A stretch of 64,000 nucleotides of DNA from Enterococcus hirae ATCC 9790 (GCF_000271405.2 NC_018081.1:43-64042); one strand, 5' to 3'; shown: positions 8,325 through 18,129, numbered from the stretch's first letter. The notes: generated from the letters alone by a model not told the origin. A program made the numbers and translations.

Positions 8325-8957
8325 TTATTTAACTAGTCCATGTTTGAAAGCATAAATAGCTGCTTGCGTTCGATCTTCTACTTCTAATTTTGCTAATATA
8401 TTTGAGACATGGGTTTTGACTGTTTTTAAAGTAATAAATAATTCATCTGCGATCTCTTGATTGCTTTTTCCTTCTGCTATCAGCATCAGGATTTCATTTT
8501 CGCGTTTTGTCAATTCTTCATGAAGAATTGGCTCGTTTCTCTTACTTATTTTTTCCATCATTTTTGTTGTTACTTCAGGTTCTAGCACTCGTTCCCCTCT
8601 TTGAGTTGCTCTGATCGCATCTGCAATTTCATGAGCGGTAGAAGTTTTTAATAGATATCCCGCTGCACCAGCTTCAATGGCTGGATAAACTTTTTCATCA
8701 TCGATAAAGCTGGTCACAATAATTATTTTTGCTTCAGGCCAGTCTTTTAAAATAGCTTTAGTTGATTCAATCCCATCCATTTCTTCCATAACAAGATCCA
8801 TCAAAATCACATCAGGTCGTAATTCCATTGCTTTTTCATAGCCTTCTCGACCATTTTCTGCTTCACCGATCACTTGAATGTCTTCTTGAATCGATAAATA
8901 AGAGGAAACTCCTAAGCGAACCATTTCATGATCATCTACGAGTAATACTTGTATCAT
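8325..8957 (-). CDS. liaR: Cell-envelope stress response regulator LiaR
   Basis: NarL/FixJ-type response regulator of the LiaFSR system, which responds to envelope damage by cationic peptides and daptomycin. The receiver domain has Asp8/Asp9, phosphoacceptor Asp54 (ILMDLVM) and a C-terminal LuxR-type HTH ([20 protein letters not shown]). With the ATG at 8957 as residue 1, Trp73 falls at the position reported as W73C in daptomycin-resistant E. faecium, and it is wild type here. A TTG six bases earlier (8963), directly after the liaS stop, is an alternative start with closer spacing to GGAGG. Last gene of a tight liaF-liaS-liaR operon. Confidence 0.95.
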   Translation of the reverse strand: MIQVLLVDDHEMVRLGVSSYLSIQEDIQVIGEAENGREGYEKAMELRPDVILMDLVMEEMDGIESTKAILKDWPEAKIIIVTSFIDDEKVYPAIEAGAAGYLLKTSTAHEIADAIRATQRGERVLEPEVTTKMMEKISKRNEPILHEELTKRENEILMLIAEGKSNQEIADELFITLKTVKTHVSNILAKLEVEDRTQAAIYAFKHGLVK

Positions 8958-8963
8958 TTTCAA

Positions 8964-10031
8964 TTATGCCTCCTTGATCAAAGGAACTTTGATCTCAATA
9001 CTGGTGCCTTGTCCTTTAAAACTAATAATTTTAACTGTTCCACCAATACCTGCTACTCGTTCCCTAATATTATTTAATCCATAACTACCTGTTTTCGTTT
9101 CGTTCATATTAAATCCGGTACCATCATCAATCACTCGTAACAATAAGTTATTATTGATTTTGTGTAAATAGACTTCTAATTCATTTGCTTTAGCGTGACG
9201 TAAGGTATTCGATAATAATTCTTGCACGATACGAAAAAGATGATCTTCAATCGAATTGGACAATTTTACGTCTTCGATCTCCCATTTCAATGAAATTTGA
9301 ATTTTATTTTGTAGTTCTTTTAATAATTGCTCAATTCCTTGTTTCAAACTCTTCTCCTCCAGATTCACTGGGCGAAGATGAAGTAGGAGCGCGCGCATTT
9401 CAGATTGAGAAGCATTGATGATATCAGCAACCATACGTAATTGTTTGCGAAATATTTCTGAACTATCTGTTTTTTCGGCTTGTTCTGTTAAAGCAGACAT
9501 CATCATCATCGCTGCAAATAATTGTTGTGAGACAGAATCATGGAGCTCCCGGGCTAAACGATGCCTTTCTAGTTCTAAGATTTCCTCTCTTGTCTGTCCA
9601 TCCACATACTGGGGTCTGCTAGTGATAATTTGTAGTTCACTAGAAACTTCAATCATTTTTTCTTTTATTTTGGTTATTTCTTTATCAATATCTTGTACAT
9701 AAATATCATCATTTGCACTGGGAATGGGTTCATTCAAATGACTAGACTCATAATTACCAGAAGATAATGCTCTTAATTTTTCTTCAATTTTACCATACTT
9801 TGCTTTTTGGATAAGTGATACTATCAAAAAAACCACTAATCCGACACCTAAGGCAATAGCAAACAAATGAAAAATCAGCGGCACATACAATAGTCTTGCA
9901 CTTAAAATGGCACGCCACCAATTCGTTTGGTTACTTGCATAAAAATAAGTGAACAACGAAAACAAGATGATTAAAAAAGAAGCCGCTGAGGCATAGATTG
10001 CCATCATTAATTTTGATAATCTGCTCATCAT
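8964..10031 (-). CDS. liaS: Sensor histidine kinase LiaS
   Basis: Membrane sensor kinase of the LiaFSR system. The 355-residue protein has two N-terminal membrane helices (about 10-32 and 47-73) with a short external loop, a linker, a HisKA_3 dimerisation domain with His164 (ARELHDSVSQQLF), and a HATPase domain (VIDDGTGF, YGLNNIRERV). This is the intramembrane-sensing layout. Residue 120 is Thr, the site of the T120A change reported in daptomycin-resistant E. faecium. The start overlaps the liaF stop as ATGA, indicating translational coupling. The stop is followed directly by liaR. Confidence 0.95.
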   Translation of the reverse strand: MMSRLSKLMMAIYASAASFLIILFSLFTYFYASNQTNWWRAILSARLLYVPLIFHLFAIALGVGLVVFLIVSLIQKAKYGKIEEKLRALSSGNYESSHLNEPIPSANDDIYVQDIDKEITKIKEKMIEVSSELQIITSRPQYVDGQTREEILELERHRLARELHDSVSQQLFAAMMMMSALTEQAEKTDSSEIFRKQLRMVADIINASQSEMRALLLHLRPVNLEEKSLKQGIEQLLKELQNKIQISLKWEIEDVKLSNSIEDHLFRIVQELLSNTLRHAKANELEVYLHKINNNLLLRVIDDGTGFNMNETKTGSYGLNNIRERVAGIGGTVKIISFKGQGTSIEIKVPLIKEA

Positions 10032-10759
10032 ACACGTATCACCTCAACGTCACCAAGTAATGTATTCGTGATGATTTTTAACCGTCTTGGGTTTTCATCA
10101 TAATCGTTACTATAAATTTTGATGGATTCATTTTTTAATGAAAATTGTTCCTCTTCAAATAAAACATTTCCAACAAGTGTCGCATGCTCTAAACTGATGG
10201 CAATCCCTAAAGGTACCAAAATTCTCGTTCTGCCAATTCCTTTTCGCACAATAACGATATTATCATCCTTTGGTAACAATGTATTGCCAAGATCAATGAT
10301 CGTATCCCCTGAAATTAAAGCAATATTGATGTCATCCCATTCATAAACATCATTACCAATACGTTGATTTCCAAATAATTGTTGTTTTTTTCGTTCATTA
10401 TTATGTGTTTTTAATTGATCGGTTTGTACCATGATCATCTGTTTCTTTCGCCAAAAGGTATTTTTTGTTAGATCAATCCCAGAAATTTCAACCCCTTTTA
10501 GTCCGATAAACAAGATCGCAAATACTGCCATCAACCATAGTGCAGGGCTATTGACTAAACTAAAGAAAACGATCAAACTCCCTATAATCAATTGAAAATT
10601 TCGAAATCCAGATCGTGGATATTTTCTTAATGCTAAATATATGTTCAATGCACCAAACAATACGAGAAGAAGTAATTCTACGTTGTTCACAATTTGCCAA
10701 ACTGCAAATAGTAATAATAAAGCCTCGACTACGATAAAAAAACGCCAAGAACTATTCAT
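10028..10759 (-). CDS. liaF: LiaFSR accessory membrane protein LiaF
   Basis: Membrane protein that restrains LiaS until envelope stress. With the ATG at 10759 (AAAGGAG just upstream) it has 243 residues: three to four membrane helices in the first 95 residues, then a soluble beta-rich C-terminal domain (DUF2154/LiaF-like; DDINIALISGDTIIDLGNT and LLGDVEVIRV). The open frame continues seven codons upstream without a better site. First gene of the operon. An inverted repeat TAGGAC/GTCCTA at 10821-10848 upstream might bind LiaR for autoregulation; this is a guess. Confidence 0.92.
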   Translation of the reverse strand: MNSSWRFFIVVEALLLLFAVWQIVNNVELLLLVLFGALNIYLALRKYPRSGFRNFQLIIGSLIVFFSLVNSPALWLMAVFAILFIGLKGVEISGIDLTKNTFWRKKQMIMVQTDQLKTHNNERKKQQLFGNQRIGNDVYEWDDINIALISGDTIIDLGNTLLPKDDNIVIVRKGIGRTRILVPLGIAISLEHATLVGNVLFEEEQFSLKNESIKIYSNDYDENPRRLKIITNTLLGDVEVIRV

Positions 10760-10820
10760 CTTTATTCTCCTTTCATGCACATTCTCATTCTATCATAGCT
10801 ATTTTTTTAGAAATATACTA

Positions 10821-10848
10821 TAGGACTTGAGATGTAAAGTTTGTCCTA
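10821..10848. promoter_or_regulatory. Inverted repeat upstream of liaF, possible LiaR site
   Basis: TAGGAC at 10821-10826 and GTCCTA at 10843-10848 form perfect 6-base arms 16 bases apart, about 62 bases before the liaF start. LiaR-type regulators bind dyads upstream of their own operons, so the position is suggestive, but the match to a known LiaR box is not established. Confidence 0.3.
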
Positions 10849-10886
10849 AGTCAAATGGTTCTGGACACTCATTCCTTAGAAAAATA

Positions 10887-10943
10887 AATAAGCCGAAGAA
10901 TCCCAAAAATCGGAGAAACGATTTTCTGATTCTTCGGCTTATT
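10887..10943 (-). terminator. Strong intrinsic terminator of greA
   Basis: A perfect 16-bp stem (AATAAGCCGAAGAATC at 10887-10902, complement at 10928-10943). On the minus strand it is followed by a T-rich stretch (TTATTTTTC). It lies 47 bases past the greA stop. Confidence 0.9.
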
Positions 10944-10989
10944 GCTCAAAGTTGTAGATGTCACAACTTCATTTTTGTTCAAGTATTTC

Positions 10990-11469
10990 TTATGCTTGCT
11001 CTACTTTAACGATTTTAACTAACATATCGCCACCAGGGGTAGCAATCGTTACTTCATCATTGACTAATTTACCAATCAAAGCTTGAGCAATTGGTGAATC
11101 ATTAGAAATTTTACCAGAAAATGGATCAGCTTCTGCACTTCCTACGATTGTGTATTCTTCTTCTTCACCATCCGGTAATTCAATAAATGTTACTGTCTTA
11201 CCAATTGATACTTCATCTGCATCAACACCGTCATTGTCAATGATTTGAGCAAAACGAATCATATTTTCGATTGTTGTGATTCGACCTTCAACAAACGCTT
11301 GTTCATCTTTAGCAGATTCATACTCTGAGTTTTCAGATAGATCACCAAATCCACGAGCGATTTTAATGCGTTCAATGATTTCTCCGCGTTTAACTGTTTT
11401 TAATTGTTCTAATTCTTCTTCTAGTTTGGCTTTGCCTTCTAGAGTCATCGGGTAAACTTTCTCAACCAT
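10990..11469 (-). CDS. greA: Transcription elongation factor GreA
   Basis: Cytoplasmic factor that inserts its coiled coil into the RNA polymerase secondary channel and stimulates cleavage of backtracked RNA. The 159-residue length is standard. The N-terminal coiled-coil hairpin ([16 protein letters not shown] through [13 protein letters not shown]) carries the acidic tip ([11 protein letters not shown]). The C-terminal FKBP-like domain has [12 protein letters not shown]. It is transcribed alone or with mltG upstream, which ends 140 bases before. Confidence 0.97.
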   Translation of the reverse strand: MVEKVYPMTLEGKAKLEEELEQLKTVKRGEIIERIKIARGFGDLSENSEYESAKDEQAFVEGRITTIENMIRFAQIIDNDGVDADEVSIGKTVTFIELPDGEEEEYTIVGSAEADPFSGKISNDSPIAQALIGKLVNDEVTIATPGGDMLVKIVKVEQA

Positions 11470-11611
11470 GTATAACGTCTCCTTCTTGATCTATGGAATA
11501 CCGCAAAAAGTAATCTTTTGAGGAATATAATCCAAAAAAGATTACCACGCTTTTCCTAAAATGTAAATGTTTTTCTATTTTAAATAAATAGTCGATGATA
11601 CAAATACTATT

Positions 11612-12790
11612 CTACGAATTATTGACATATTTATCAACTAATTCCAAATGTTCTTCGTAAGTTTTTGCAAAATAAACATCGCCTTTTTTGATATCTGCCA
11701 CAAAATAGTAGTAATCATTTTGAGTCGGCTCTAATACGGCTTCGATAGCTGCTTCACTAGGGTTATCAAATGGTCCAGGACCATAACCTGTGTTCGTATA
11801 TAGATTATATGGAGAGTCGACAGCCGTATCTTTATAAGAGACCGTTTCTTTGTGTTCTCCCAAGGCATATAAAACAGAGATATCTGATTGTAAAGGCATA
11901 TCTGCCTTGATACGGTTGAAAAATACTTGGGCGATGTTTTTACGATCGTTTTCTTTTATCCCTTCTTTTTCAACTAATGAGGCCAACGTCAGGACTTCTT
12001 GAACCGTCATATTTTTTTGTTTGATGGTTGTAAAATAAGGCTGTAACACGCTATTTGTCTTGTTTACCATCTGAACGACTAAATCTTTCAACGACATTTT
12101 TTTGTAGTAATCATAAGTAGCCGGGAACAAATAACCTTCTAAGCGATATTTGACATTTTGAGCTTTGCTCGCACTGTCCAATAAATCTGGGAATTTTTTA
12201 TAAAGCTCATTGAAAAACGTTTCATCTTTCATCAAATCTAAAAATTCTTGTTTATCTTTTCCAGTGACTTTCGCTACTCTAGCAGCGATTTGTTCAATGT
12301 CGTATCCTTCTGGTATCACGACTTTGCCATCTGCTACTTTAGTTGGCTCTGAGGTGCCACCTTCTTGCAATTGTTTTCCGATCTCATCCAAAGTCATATT
12401 TGGTGCCATTTGATAATATCCAGCTTGAAAGCCAGTCATATTTTTAAATTTAGTATAGTAATTGAACACGATGCCGCTTTTAATCACTTGATCTTGTTCG
12501 AGTATCTCACCTATTTGTTTATTTGATGAACCGCTAGGTATTTCAATTTGAACAAGTTGATCATTTTTAGGATCCAATGGTTTCAACCCGCTATCCACAT
12601 AGCGGTAAATGGTGAATCCAAGGACGCCTCCAATGATTAGCAACGTCAAAACGATCACTAAAATGATTTTACCAACGATTTTTTCTTCTTTTTTTCGCAA
12701 ATTTTTTCTCTGATTAATGACTGCATTCTTTTCAGCAGATTGGTCTGATCTGTTTTTTTTCTCTTCTGGACGTTGTTTGTTTTCTGACAA
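11612..12790 (-). CDS. mltG: Endolytic transglycosylase MltG
   Basis: Membrane-anchored lytic transglycosylase that cuts nascent peptidoglycan and sets glycan length. The 392 residues comprise a charged cytoplasmic tail (1-40), one membrane helix (41-63), a LysM-like region (about 75-145) and the YceG catalytic domain. The catalytic glutamate is expected at Glu274 (LASLVEKEG), and the conserved regions EGYLFPATYDY and PLQSDISVLYALG are present. The long Lys/Arg/Glu-rich tail is usual in Firmicutes. It is divergent from the serine hydrolase gene, and the approximately 190 bases between them should hold both promoters. Confidence 0.94.
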   Translation of the reverse strand: MSENKQRPEEKKNRSDQSAEKNAVINQRKNLRKKEEKIVGKIILVIVLTLLIIGGVLGFTIYRYVDSGLKPLDPKNDQLVQIEIPSGSSNKQIGEILEQDQVIKSGIVFNYYTKFKNMTGFQAGYYQMAPNMTLDEIGKQLQEGGTSEPTKVADGKVVIPEGYDIEQIAARVAKVTGKDKQEFLDLMKDETFFNELYKKFPDLLDSASKAQNVKYRLEGYLFPATYDYYKKMSLKDLVVQMVNKTNSVLQPYFTTIKQKNMTVQEVLTLASLVEKEGIKENDRKNIAQVFFNRIKADMPLQSDISVLYALGEHKETVSYKDTAVDSPYNLYTNTGYGPGPFDNPSEAAIEAVLEPTQNDYYYFVADIKKGDVYFAKTYEEHLELVDKYVNNS

Positions 12791-12983
12791 AACAACTCCT
12801 CCTTACTATCAACTTCGTAACTTCATCTATTATACATGATATTTTGATTGACGTGAATTAATTTATTTAAATATTCTATCAAAATTGTAAGTAGTAAATC
12901 AAATGAAAACAGATTAAAATTAATATCAATGAATACAATAGTTATTTTAACTATGAGCGAAAATGAAAGGACCTTATGACACA

Positions 12984-14156
12984 ATGATAAAAAAAGGCAA
13001 ACATGCAAAAAAAAGGGGCATTTCCTTTTTTTCTATCATTCTAGTATTGCTTAGTATCAGCGTACTTTCCACCGGTATGATTATAGGATGGAGTATTTAT
13101 ACGAAAGAACAAGCTAGAAATGATTCCGATTCACTAAAAGCTAAACAGACATTATCGCTTACACCTGAAGAAAAAAAATTATCAGAAAAAATCAACCACC
13201 TGTTAATTAAACATGATTACATTGGCTCAATTTATGTAAAGAAAAATAATCATGTGATTTTTGAGCGTGGCTATGGTTATGCAAACAAAGAAAATGATCA
13301 GTTAAACCGCCCTTATCTTTACTATCAAATTGGCTCGATTCAAAAAGCGATGACAGCTCTGTTAATTCTCAAACAAGTAGAATTAGGACACCTTTCTTTG
13401 AATACGAAATTGGCTAAGTTTTATCCTCAAATTCCGAATAGTCAAAAGATTTCCATTGAAGATCTACTTTATATGAGATCTGGGTTGAAACCTACAGCTA
13501 AACCTACTACCCCATTATCAGATACAGAAGTCGTTCAATTTGCGGTTCAACATCTAAAATTAGTTGACTACCATACTTATCGTTATGAACCATTAAACTT
13601 TACAATTTTAGCGGGTATTTTAATCAACTTAACTCACCAACCTTATGAAAAATTAGTAGAGAATGAGATTATCAAACCTTTGGATTTGAAACAGACCGCT
13701 TTTTATGATCAAGTCAAAAACTCTCCGCATCATGCCCTTTCCTATCAGATGTCTGCTAGTGATGATTACTGGAAGCCATTAACTGAATCGCAAACAGCGA
13801 TCCATAATGAATTAGGGACTGGAAATATCAGTATGTCGGTGCTTGATTTAAATACGTTTTTCACTAAAGTTTTATCAGGTAAAATGATCCCACAGAAATT
13901 ACTTTTTACATTATGGAAACCCAGTCCTACTGGCCACCCATATCGTGGTGGTGTCTATTGTGGTAATGATTATGTTTTGGCACAAGGAAACATCAATCGT
14001 TTCCATTCAGTCGCTGTTTTCAAACGTGATTTGAAAGATGCGGTTGTCATGGAAAGTAACGACCAATCAGATAAAAAAATAAAATTAACTGCTCTAGACT
14101 TGCGAAATCGAATTTATAATTTAATTGAAGGGTCCAAGATATTAGAAGAAAATTAA
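12984..14156 (+). CDS. Membrane-anchored beta-lactamase-fold serine hydrolase
   Basis: Penicillin-binding-protein-like hydrolase of the class C beta-lactamase/esterase type. With the ATG at 12984 (AAAGGA 12 bases upstream) it has 390 residues; an ATG at 12963 is in frame. One signal-anchor helix lies at about 13-37. The nucleophile motif is SIQK (Ser118-Lys121). The second motif is unusual: YEPLN (201-205) where YxN is expected. The third motif is not clear (candidate region PYRGGVYCG). Family members include FmtA-like teichoic-acid D-Ala esterases and D-Ala-D-Ala carboxypeptidases; the substrate here is open. Confidence 0.82.
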   Translation: MIKKGKHAKKRGISFFSIILVLLSISVLSTGMIIGWSIYTKEQARNDSDSLKAKQTLSLTPEEKKLSEKINHLLIKHDYIGSIYVKKNNHVIFERGYGYANKENDQLNRPYLYYQIGSIQKAMTALLILKQVELGHLSLNTKLAKFYPQIPNSQKISIEDLLYMRSGLKPTAKPTTPLSDTEVVQFAVQHLKLVDYHTYRYEPLNFTILAGILINLTHQPYEKLVENEIIKPLDLKQTAFYDQVKNSPHHALSYQMSASDDYWKPLTESQTAIHNELGTGNISMSVLDLNTFFTKVLSGKMIPQKLLFTLWKPSPTGHPYRGGVYCGNDYVLAQGNINRFHSVAVFKRDLKDAVVMESNDQSDKKIKLTALDLRNRIYNLIEGSKILEEN

Positions 14157-14229
14157 TCCTGAAAACGAAAAAGATTATCGTCCCAAAAATTAAGTACGTC
14201 ATAGTTCAAAAATTTTTTTATTAAAAAAA

Positions 14230-14273
14230 TCGCCATGCAAAAGTTAGAATGTTATCTGACTTTTGCATGGCGA
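14230..14273. terminator. Intrinsic terminator between serine hydrolase and epimerase
   Basis: A perfect 15-bp stem (TCGCCATGCAAAAGT at 14230-14244, complement at 14259-14273). On the minus strand it is followed by TTTTTTT, so it ends the polysaccharide locus. It also separates it from the convergent hydrolase gene. Confidence 0.9.
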
Positions 14274-14375
14274 CTGTATTTAGCCGACTATCATAGTTCT
14301 ATTTCTCAAAGTTTAAGATTTCGTTCCATCCACTTTTCAAGTGTACGAATAAGAACTGTCGACTCTTATTATTCA

Positions 14376-15329
14376 CTATATTTCAGTTTTTAAATAGCTT
14401 TTCATACCACTTAATACATCATAATTTGGTAGATAACCAATAGACTGAATCTTAGAAATATCTGCTAATGAATCGTGAATATCTCCTGAACGTTCTGGCT
14501 GATATTCTAAAGCTAATTCCGTCTCTAAAATTTGATCAATCGTCTGGATCAATGTTAATAATGTAGTTGCTTTTCCCGTTCCGACATTAAATTGTTGGCC
14601 TAAAGCCGCTTCTTTGTTAGCTACCAGAAGTAAAGCTTGGATCACATCATCGATATAGACAAAGTCTCTTGATTGGCTACCGTCTCCATATAAAGTAAAT
14701 GACGTTTTTTCTCCCGCTAATTGTTTTTTATAACGATCAACTAAGATTGAAATCACACCACTGTAAGGTGAATTTGGGTTTTGGTTTGGTCCGTAAACAT
14801 TGAAGAAACGAACTGCACTTCCTGGAACATCATATAAATGACAGTAATCCAAAACATATTGTTCAGCTGCAAACTTATCGATTGCATAAGGGGTTAATGG
14901 ACGAATAATGGATTCCTCTTTTTTTGGTAAAGTTGGTTCATCCCCATAAACTGCTGCTGAAGAACTAAATACGATTCGTTTTAAGTTTGGTTGATATTTC
15001 CGGACCAATTCTAACAGCATCAGCACACTTTCAAAATTAACTCGATGTGTTTCTACTGGTCGGGCAACCGAATCTGCCACACTAGCAACTGCCGCTAAAT
15101 GGAAAATGTAGTCAAATTGATTGGCACGGATGATTTCTTCCATCAATACTGAATCCGCTACATCACCTTCGATGAACGTGATGTTTCTATCCATCTCAAG
15201 ATTTTCTACTTTTCCCATTGATAAATCATCAACAACAATCACTACATTTTCTTTACCTAAGTGATTGGCTAAGGTAGAACCGATAAAACCAGCCCCACCG
15301 GTAATCAATATTTTTTCCACTATTTTCAC
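14376..15329 (-). CDS. NAD-dependent nucleotide-sugar epimerase/dehydratase (GalE-like)
   Basis: A 317-residue extended short-chain dehydrogenase. The NAD-binding motif GGAGFIGS is near residue 11, the serine motif SSSAAVYGD follows and the catalytic Tyr-Lys pair is YAIDK. The sequence FNVYGPNQNPNSPYSGVIS resembles UDP-GlcNAc/UDP-Gal 4-epimerases of the WbpP/GalE type. It probably supplies a UDP-hexose for the variable decoration. It is the last gene of the polysaccharide locus and is separated from the flippase by 314 bases and a hairpin, so it has its own transcript. Confidence 0.88.
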   Translation of the reverse strand: MKIVEKILITGGAGFIGSTLANHLGKENVVIVVDDLSMGKVENLEMDRNITFIEGDVADSVLMEEIIRANQFDYIFHLAAVASVADSVARPVETHRVNFESVLMLLELVRKYQPNLKRIVFSSSAAVYGDEPTLPKKEESIIRPLTPYAIDKFAAEQYVLDYCHLYDVPGSAVRFFNVYGPNQNPNSPYSGVISILVDRYKKQLAGEKTSFTLYGDGSQSRDFVYIDDVIQALLLVANKEAALGQQFNVGTGKATTLLTLIQTIDQILETELALEYQPERSGDIHDSLADISKIQSIGYLPNYDVLSGMKSYLKTEI

Positions 15330-15643
15330 TCCAATTATTGATTTACATAAAAGATAAGTTTAGTGTAACACGTTTATTCTGAGAATACTATCTTATATAT
15401 ATGCCCTAAATAGAGCGATCATAGACTAATTGTTCCCTTTCCAATAGTTATCTCCTGTCTAACAAGAAAACCATACCATGCATAAAATATTCTAATAGTA
15501 GATAATATTTTTCTTATTTAAACGCTACTTCTTTGTTATTGCCTTGGCAGAAGTTGGTCAAGAATGTATTTCTCTATCACCTTTTGCAAGAATAAGGAAC
15601 TGTGACAAGTCTTTTGTCACAGTCCCTCACTGTCTTCTTTATA
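15330..15643. other. Intergenic stretch with a terminator hairpin, no gene
   Basis: This 314-base gap holds no gene I can support. The hairpin at 15596-15626 (arms GGAACTGTGACAA and TTGTCACAGTCCC) follows the flippase stop on the minus strand and probably terminates the upstream unit. The remainder is AT-rich and should contain the promoter of the GalE-like gene; I could not pick a convincing -35/-10 pair. Confidence 0.5.
15596..15626 (-). terminator. Hairpin after the flippase gene
   Basis: Near-perfect 12-13-bp stem with a 5-base loop, 18 bases past the flippase stop. The following minus-strand sequence (TTATTCTTG) is only moderately T-rich. Confidence 0.65.
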
Positions 15644-17068
15644 TTAATGATCTTTGACTAAGTATCGCAAATCTTTTAAGTCGCTCAAAAAACCACGATG
15701 GACAATCACTAAATAAATGATATATATCACAATATAGGCAACCATACTCATATAAGTGCCATCAAACCAAAGATTACTAAAAATGAATAATAAAGTTAGA
15801 CAGGTTTCTAAAAACATTTTAGCACCAATTTTAATATTCATATCTCTACACAAGAAAAATTCAGCTAAATTACAACGGAATGCTAAACTAGCAAGTATTA
15901 ATCCGACAGTTAAGTTTAAATTCCCTATGATGAAAATGACGAATAGAGAAAGAAGTAAGGATAAGGTCAACGTCAAGACGTTTACCATTAGAATCGTTTT
16001 TTCTTTACGCAATGTCTTCAAATAGGTATTGATTAATAAGGACATTCTTCCTTCATAGATAACGATTGGAAATAAGATCCCCATGAATCTTAAACTAACT
16101 TCATATTCAGGTAGCCACATGCCTAAAACGATTTTTGCTGGAATATAAAAAATCAAAATAGCATACGTCAAAGGAACAAATACACCTCTTAGTGTTTGAA
16201 ATAAAGAGGAAAGACGATCTCGATTTGTTCTTCTTAAAAGCGGGAACATGACGATCCCCACCGCATTGATAAAGGTCAAAAACATATTAGAGATACTTAA
16301 AGTAAAAGATAATTTACCAAAAGTCTGGATTGACCATTGTTGTTGAACAAAGAAACGGATCGTACCCATAATTAACATACTAGCAATACTACTCAACATT
16401 AATTTGCTACCAATATTAATGTTATCTAAGATTTCAGGTACTAGTTCTTTTAGACCAATCATTTTAACTTGCAGCATATCTTTTATTCGGGTCATTCCCC
16501 AAATTGTAATCACTAATTTTGAAATGATATCCATAATGATCAACCAGTAAAATTCCCGCCCACCTGTGGCAAAATATATACCGATTAAGACAACATATAA
16601 ATAGCGATCATTTCTTGATAACTGGGCATACTCTTTAATCCTATTTGTTGATTGGAAAATATAGAGAATAAATGTTTTAACGATGGTCACTACAGAAACA
16701 ACAGCTGTCAAAATCAAGATCAGTGCTTGGTATTCTCCAGGCATAAAGAAGTAAGCCCATAAAATAACGAAAATCGAAACAAAAAATTCAAATATCGCTA
16801 AATACCAAAACTGCGATCCTAAAGAACGTTTATCAATGTCTTTGTACTCTTCTCCACCGATTTTCAAGTAAATACCATCAATCCAACCAAAATGTAAGAA
16901 TCCTACATAAGAAGAGTAAAAGACATAGAGTTGCCAATAACTATATTCAGTCACTCCTAATAATTTTGGAACAAATAAATTTAAAAGGACAGAAATACCT
17001 AATGTAGCAAAGTTAGCTGCTACGGTATAATATAGATTTTTTGCGACAGCTTTTGCTTTATGGTTCAT
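15644..17068 (-). CDS. Polysaccharide flippase, Wzx/MOP family
   Basis: A 474-residue integral membrane protein with about 12-14 helices, a size and hydropathy typical of Wzx-type flippases, which move lipid-linked repeat units to the outer leaflet. The N-terminal helix pair (YYTVAANFATLGISVLLNLF) and FVPKLLGVTEYSYWQLY match the polysaccharide biosynthesis protein family. Together with the Wzy-like protein encoded at 19093 it implies a Wzx/Wzy-type route for the variable decoration. It follows the glycosyltransferase gene by nine bases, so the two are co-transcribed. Confidence 0.88.
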   Translation of the reverse strand: MNHKAKAVAKNLYYTVAANFATLGISVLLNLFVPKLLGVTEYSYWQLYVFYSSYVGFLHFGWIDGIYLKIGGEEYKDIDKRSLGSQFWYLAIFEFFVSIFVILWAYFFMPGEYQALILILTAVVSVVTIVKTFILYIFQSTNRIKEYAQLSRNDRYLYVVLIGIYFATGGREFYWLIIMDIISKLVITIWGMTRIKDMLQVKMIGLKELVPEILDNINIGSKLMLSSIASMLIMGTIRFFVQQQWSIQTFGKLSFTLSISNMFLTFINAVGIVMFPLLRRTNRDRLSSLFQTLRGVFVPLTYAILIFYIPAKIVLGMWLPEYEVSLRFMGILFPIVIYEGRMSLLINTYLKTLRKEKTILMVNVLTLTLSLLLSLFVIFIIGNLNLTVGLILASLAFRCNLAEFFLCRDMNIKIGAKMFLETCLTLLFIFSNLWFDGTYMSMVAYIVIYIIYLVIVHRGFLSDLKDLRYLVKDH

Positions 17069-17077
17069 GCTGATACC

Positions 17078-18049
17078 TCACTTTCCTGACTTATATTTTA
17101 TAAGATGATAGATATCAGTACCAAAATAAAATTTACGCTTATAGCGGAAGAAAGAAGCAAGAATTGTTGATAACTGTTCCTTTTCTAATATAGCAATACG
17201 CATTTCTAGTTCATCAATCATTGACAAGAGCATTTTTTGTTTCTTCTCAAAATCATCTATATCAGTTAAATTAGCTAAATAGTTATTGGCTGCATGTACA
17301 CGTTGCAATCTTCGTCGTAACGTATTTAGTCTTTTTTGGTAGGCTGTTACTTTGTTTGCTTGGTCAATTTCTTTTTTAAAAGAGCTTTGACCATGTTTAC
17401 GCCATTCAATCAACGGTTTTCTTAAGAGAAATAACCCATTGCTTAAAACAGCACTTCCCCACATGGACATATCATGGACTGCATTCTCCATTCTTGAAGC
17501 ATAAAGCATCACATTCGCAATAAAGCTTTGGCGAATAGCATAGACACAGCCTGGACGTCTTAGGAATAAGTTGTTTTCATTAAAAACCACTCGTTCTTCT
17601 GATTGTCCCTCTATTTTTTCTGTATCAACCCGTTTTAACTCTTCTGCTAAACCACCTGGCTCTACTAATTCATGATAATCTGATACTAAAACTTGAACTT
17701 GTTGATTCGCAAAAGTACGACTCATTTCTTCAATCTTTTTTTCATGCCAAATATCATCTTGGTCACAAGTAAACACAACATCTTTACTTGCTAGATCCAG
17801 CAGTTTAAAAAAGTTTTTTCGCCATCCAACGTTTTCTTCATTAACAATCAATTGCCAGGTAGCCTGTAACTGATTTTCTTCAATGAATCTTCGTACAATA
17901 TTGACTGTCTGATCAGTTGAACAATCATCTTTTATGATAACTTCATCAATTTTTTGAGATTGATTTTTCAAAGAATTGAGCTGTTCTATAATATTTTTTT
18001 CGCCATTATATGTAGCCATTACAACAGTTGTTTGCAGTTTTTCACGCAT
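17078..18049 (-). CDS. Glycosyltransferase family 2
   Basis: A 323-residue cytoplasmic GT-A-fold glycosyltransferase. The nucleotide-binding start is VVMATYNGEKNI, with KDDCSTDQTV following and the metal/acceptor motif TCDQDDIWHE. The C-terminal part is helical and Arg/Lys-rich (about 230-300), probably peripheral to the membrane. The DQDD-type motif is common in rhamnosyl- and galactosyltransferases of capsule loci. Donor and linkage cannot be predicted. It probably adds a sugar to the variable repeat unit. Confidence 0.88.
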   Translation of the reverse strand: MREKLQTTVVMATYNGEKNIIEQLNSLKNQSQKIDEVIIKDDCSTDQTVNIVRRFIEENQLQATWQLIVNEENVGWRKNFFKLLDLASKDVVFTCDQDDIWHEKKIEEMSRTFANQQVQVLVSDYHELVEPGGLAEELKRVDTEKIEGQSEERVVFNENNLFLRRPGCVYAIRQSFIANVMLYASRMENAVHDMSMWGSAVLSNGLFLLRKPLIEWRKHGQSSFKKEIDQANKVTAYQKRLNTLRRRLQRVHAANNYLANLTDIDDFEKKQKMLLSMIDELEMRIAILEKEQLSTILASFFRYKRKFYFGTDIYHLIKYKSGK

Positions 18050-18129
18050 TTACTTCACTCCTTCTAAGATATAGTATTAAAGATGCTACTTTGTTGTTTC
18101 GTCTTACTTTTTGTAACCATTTCGAGAGG

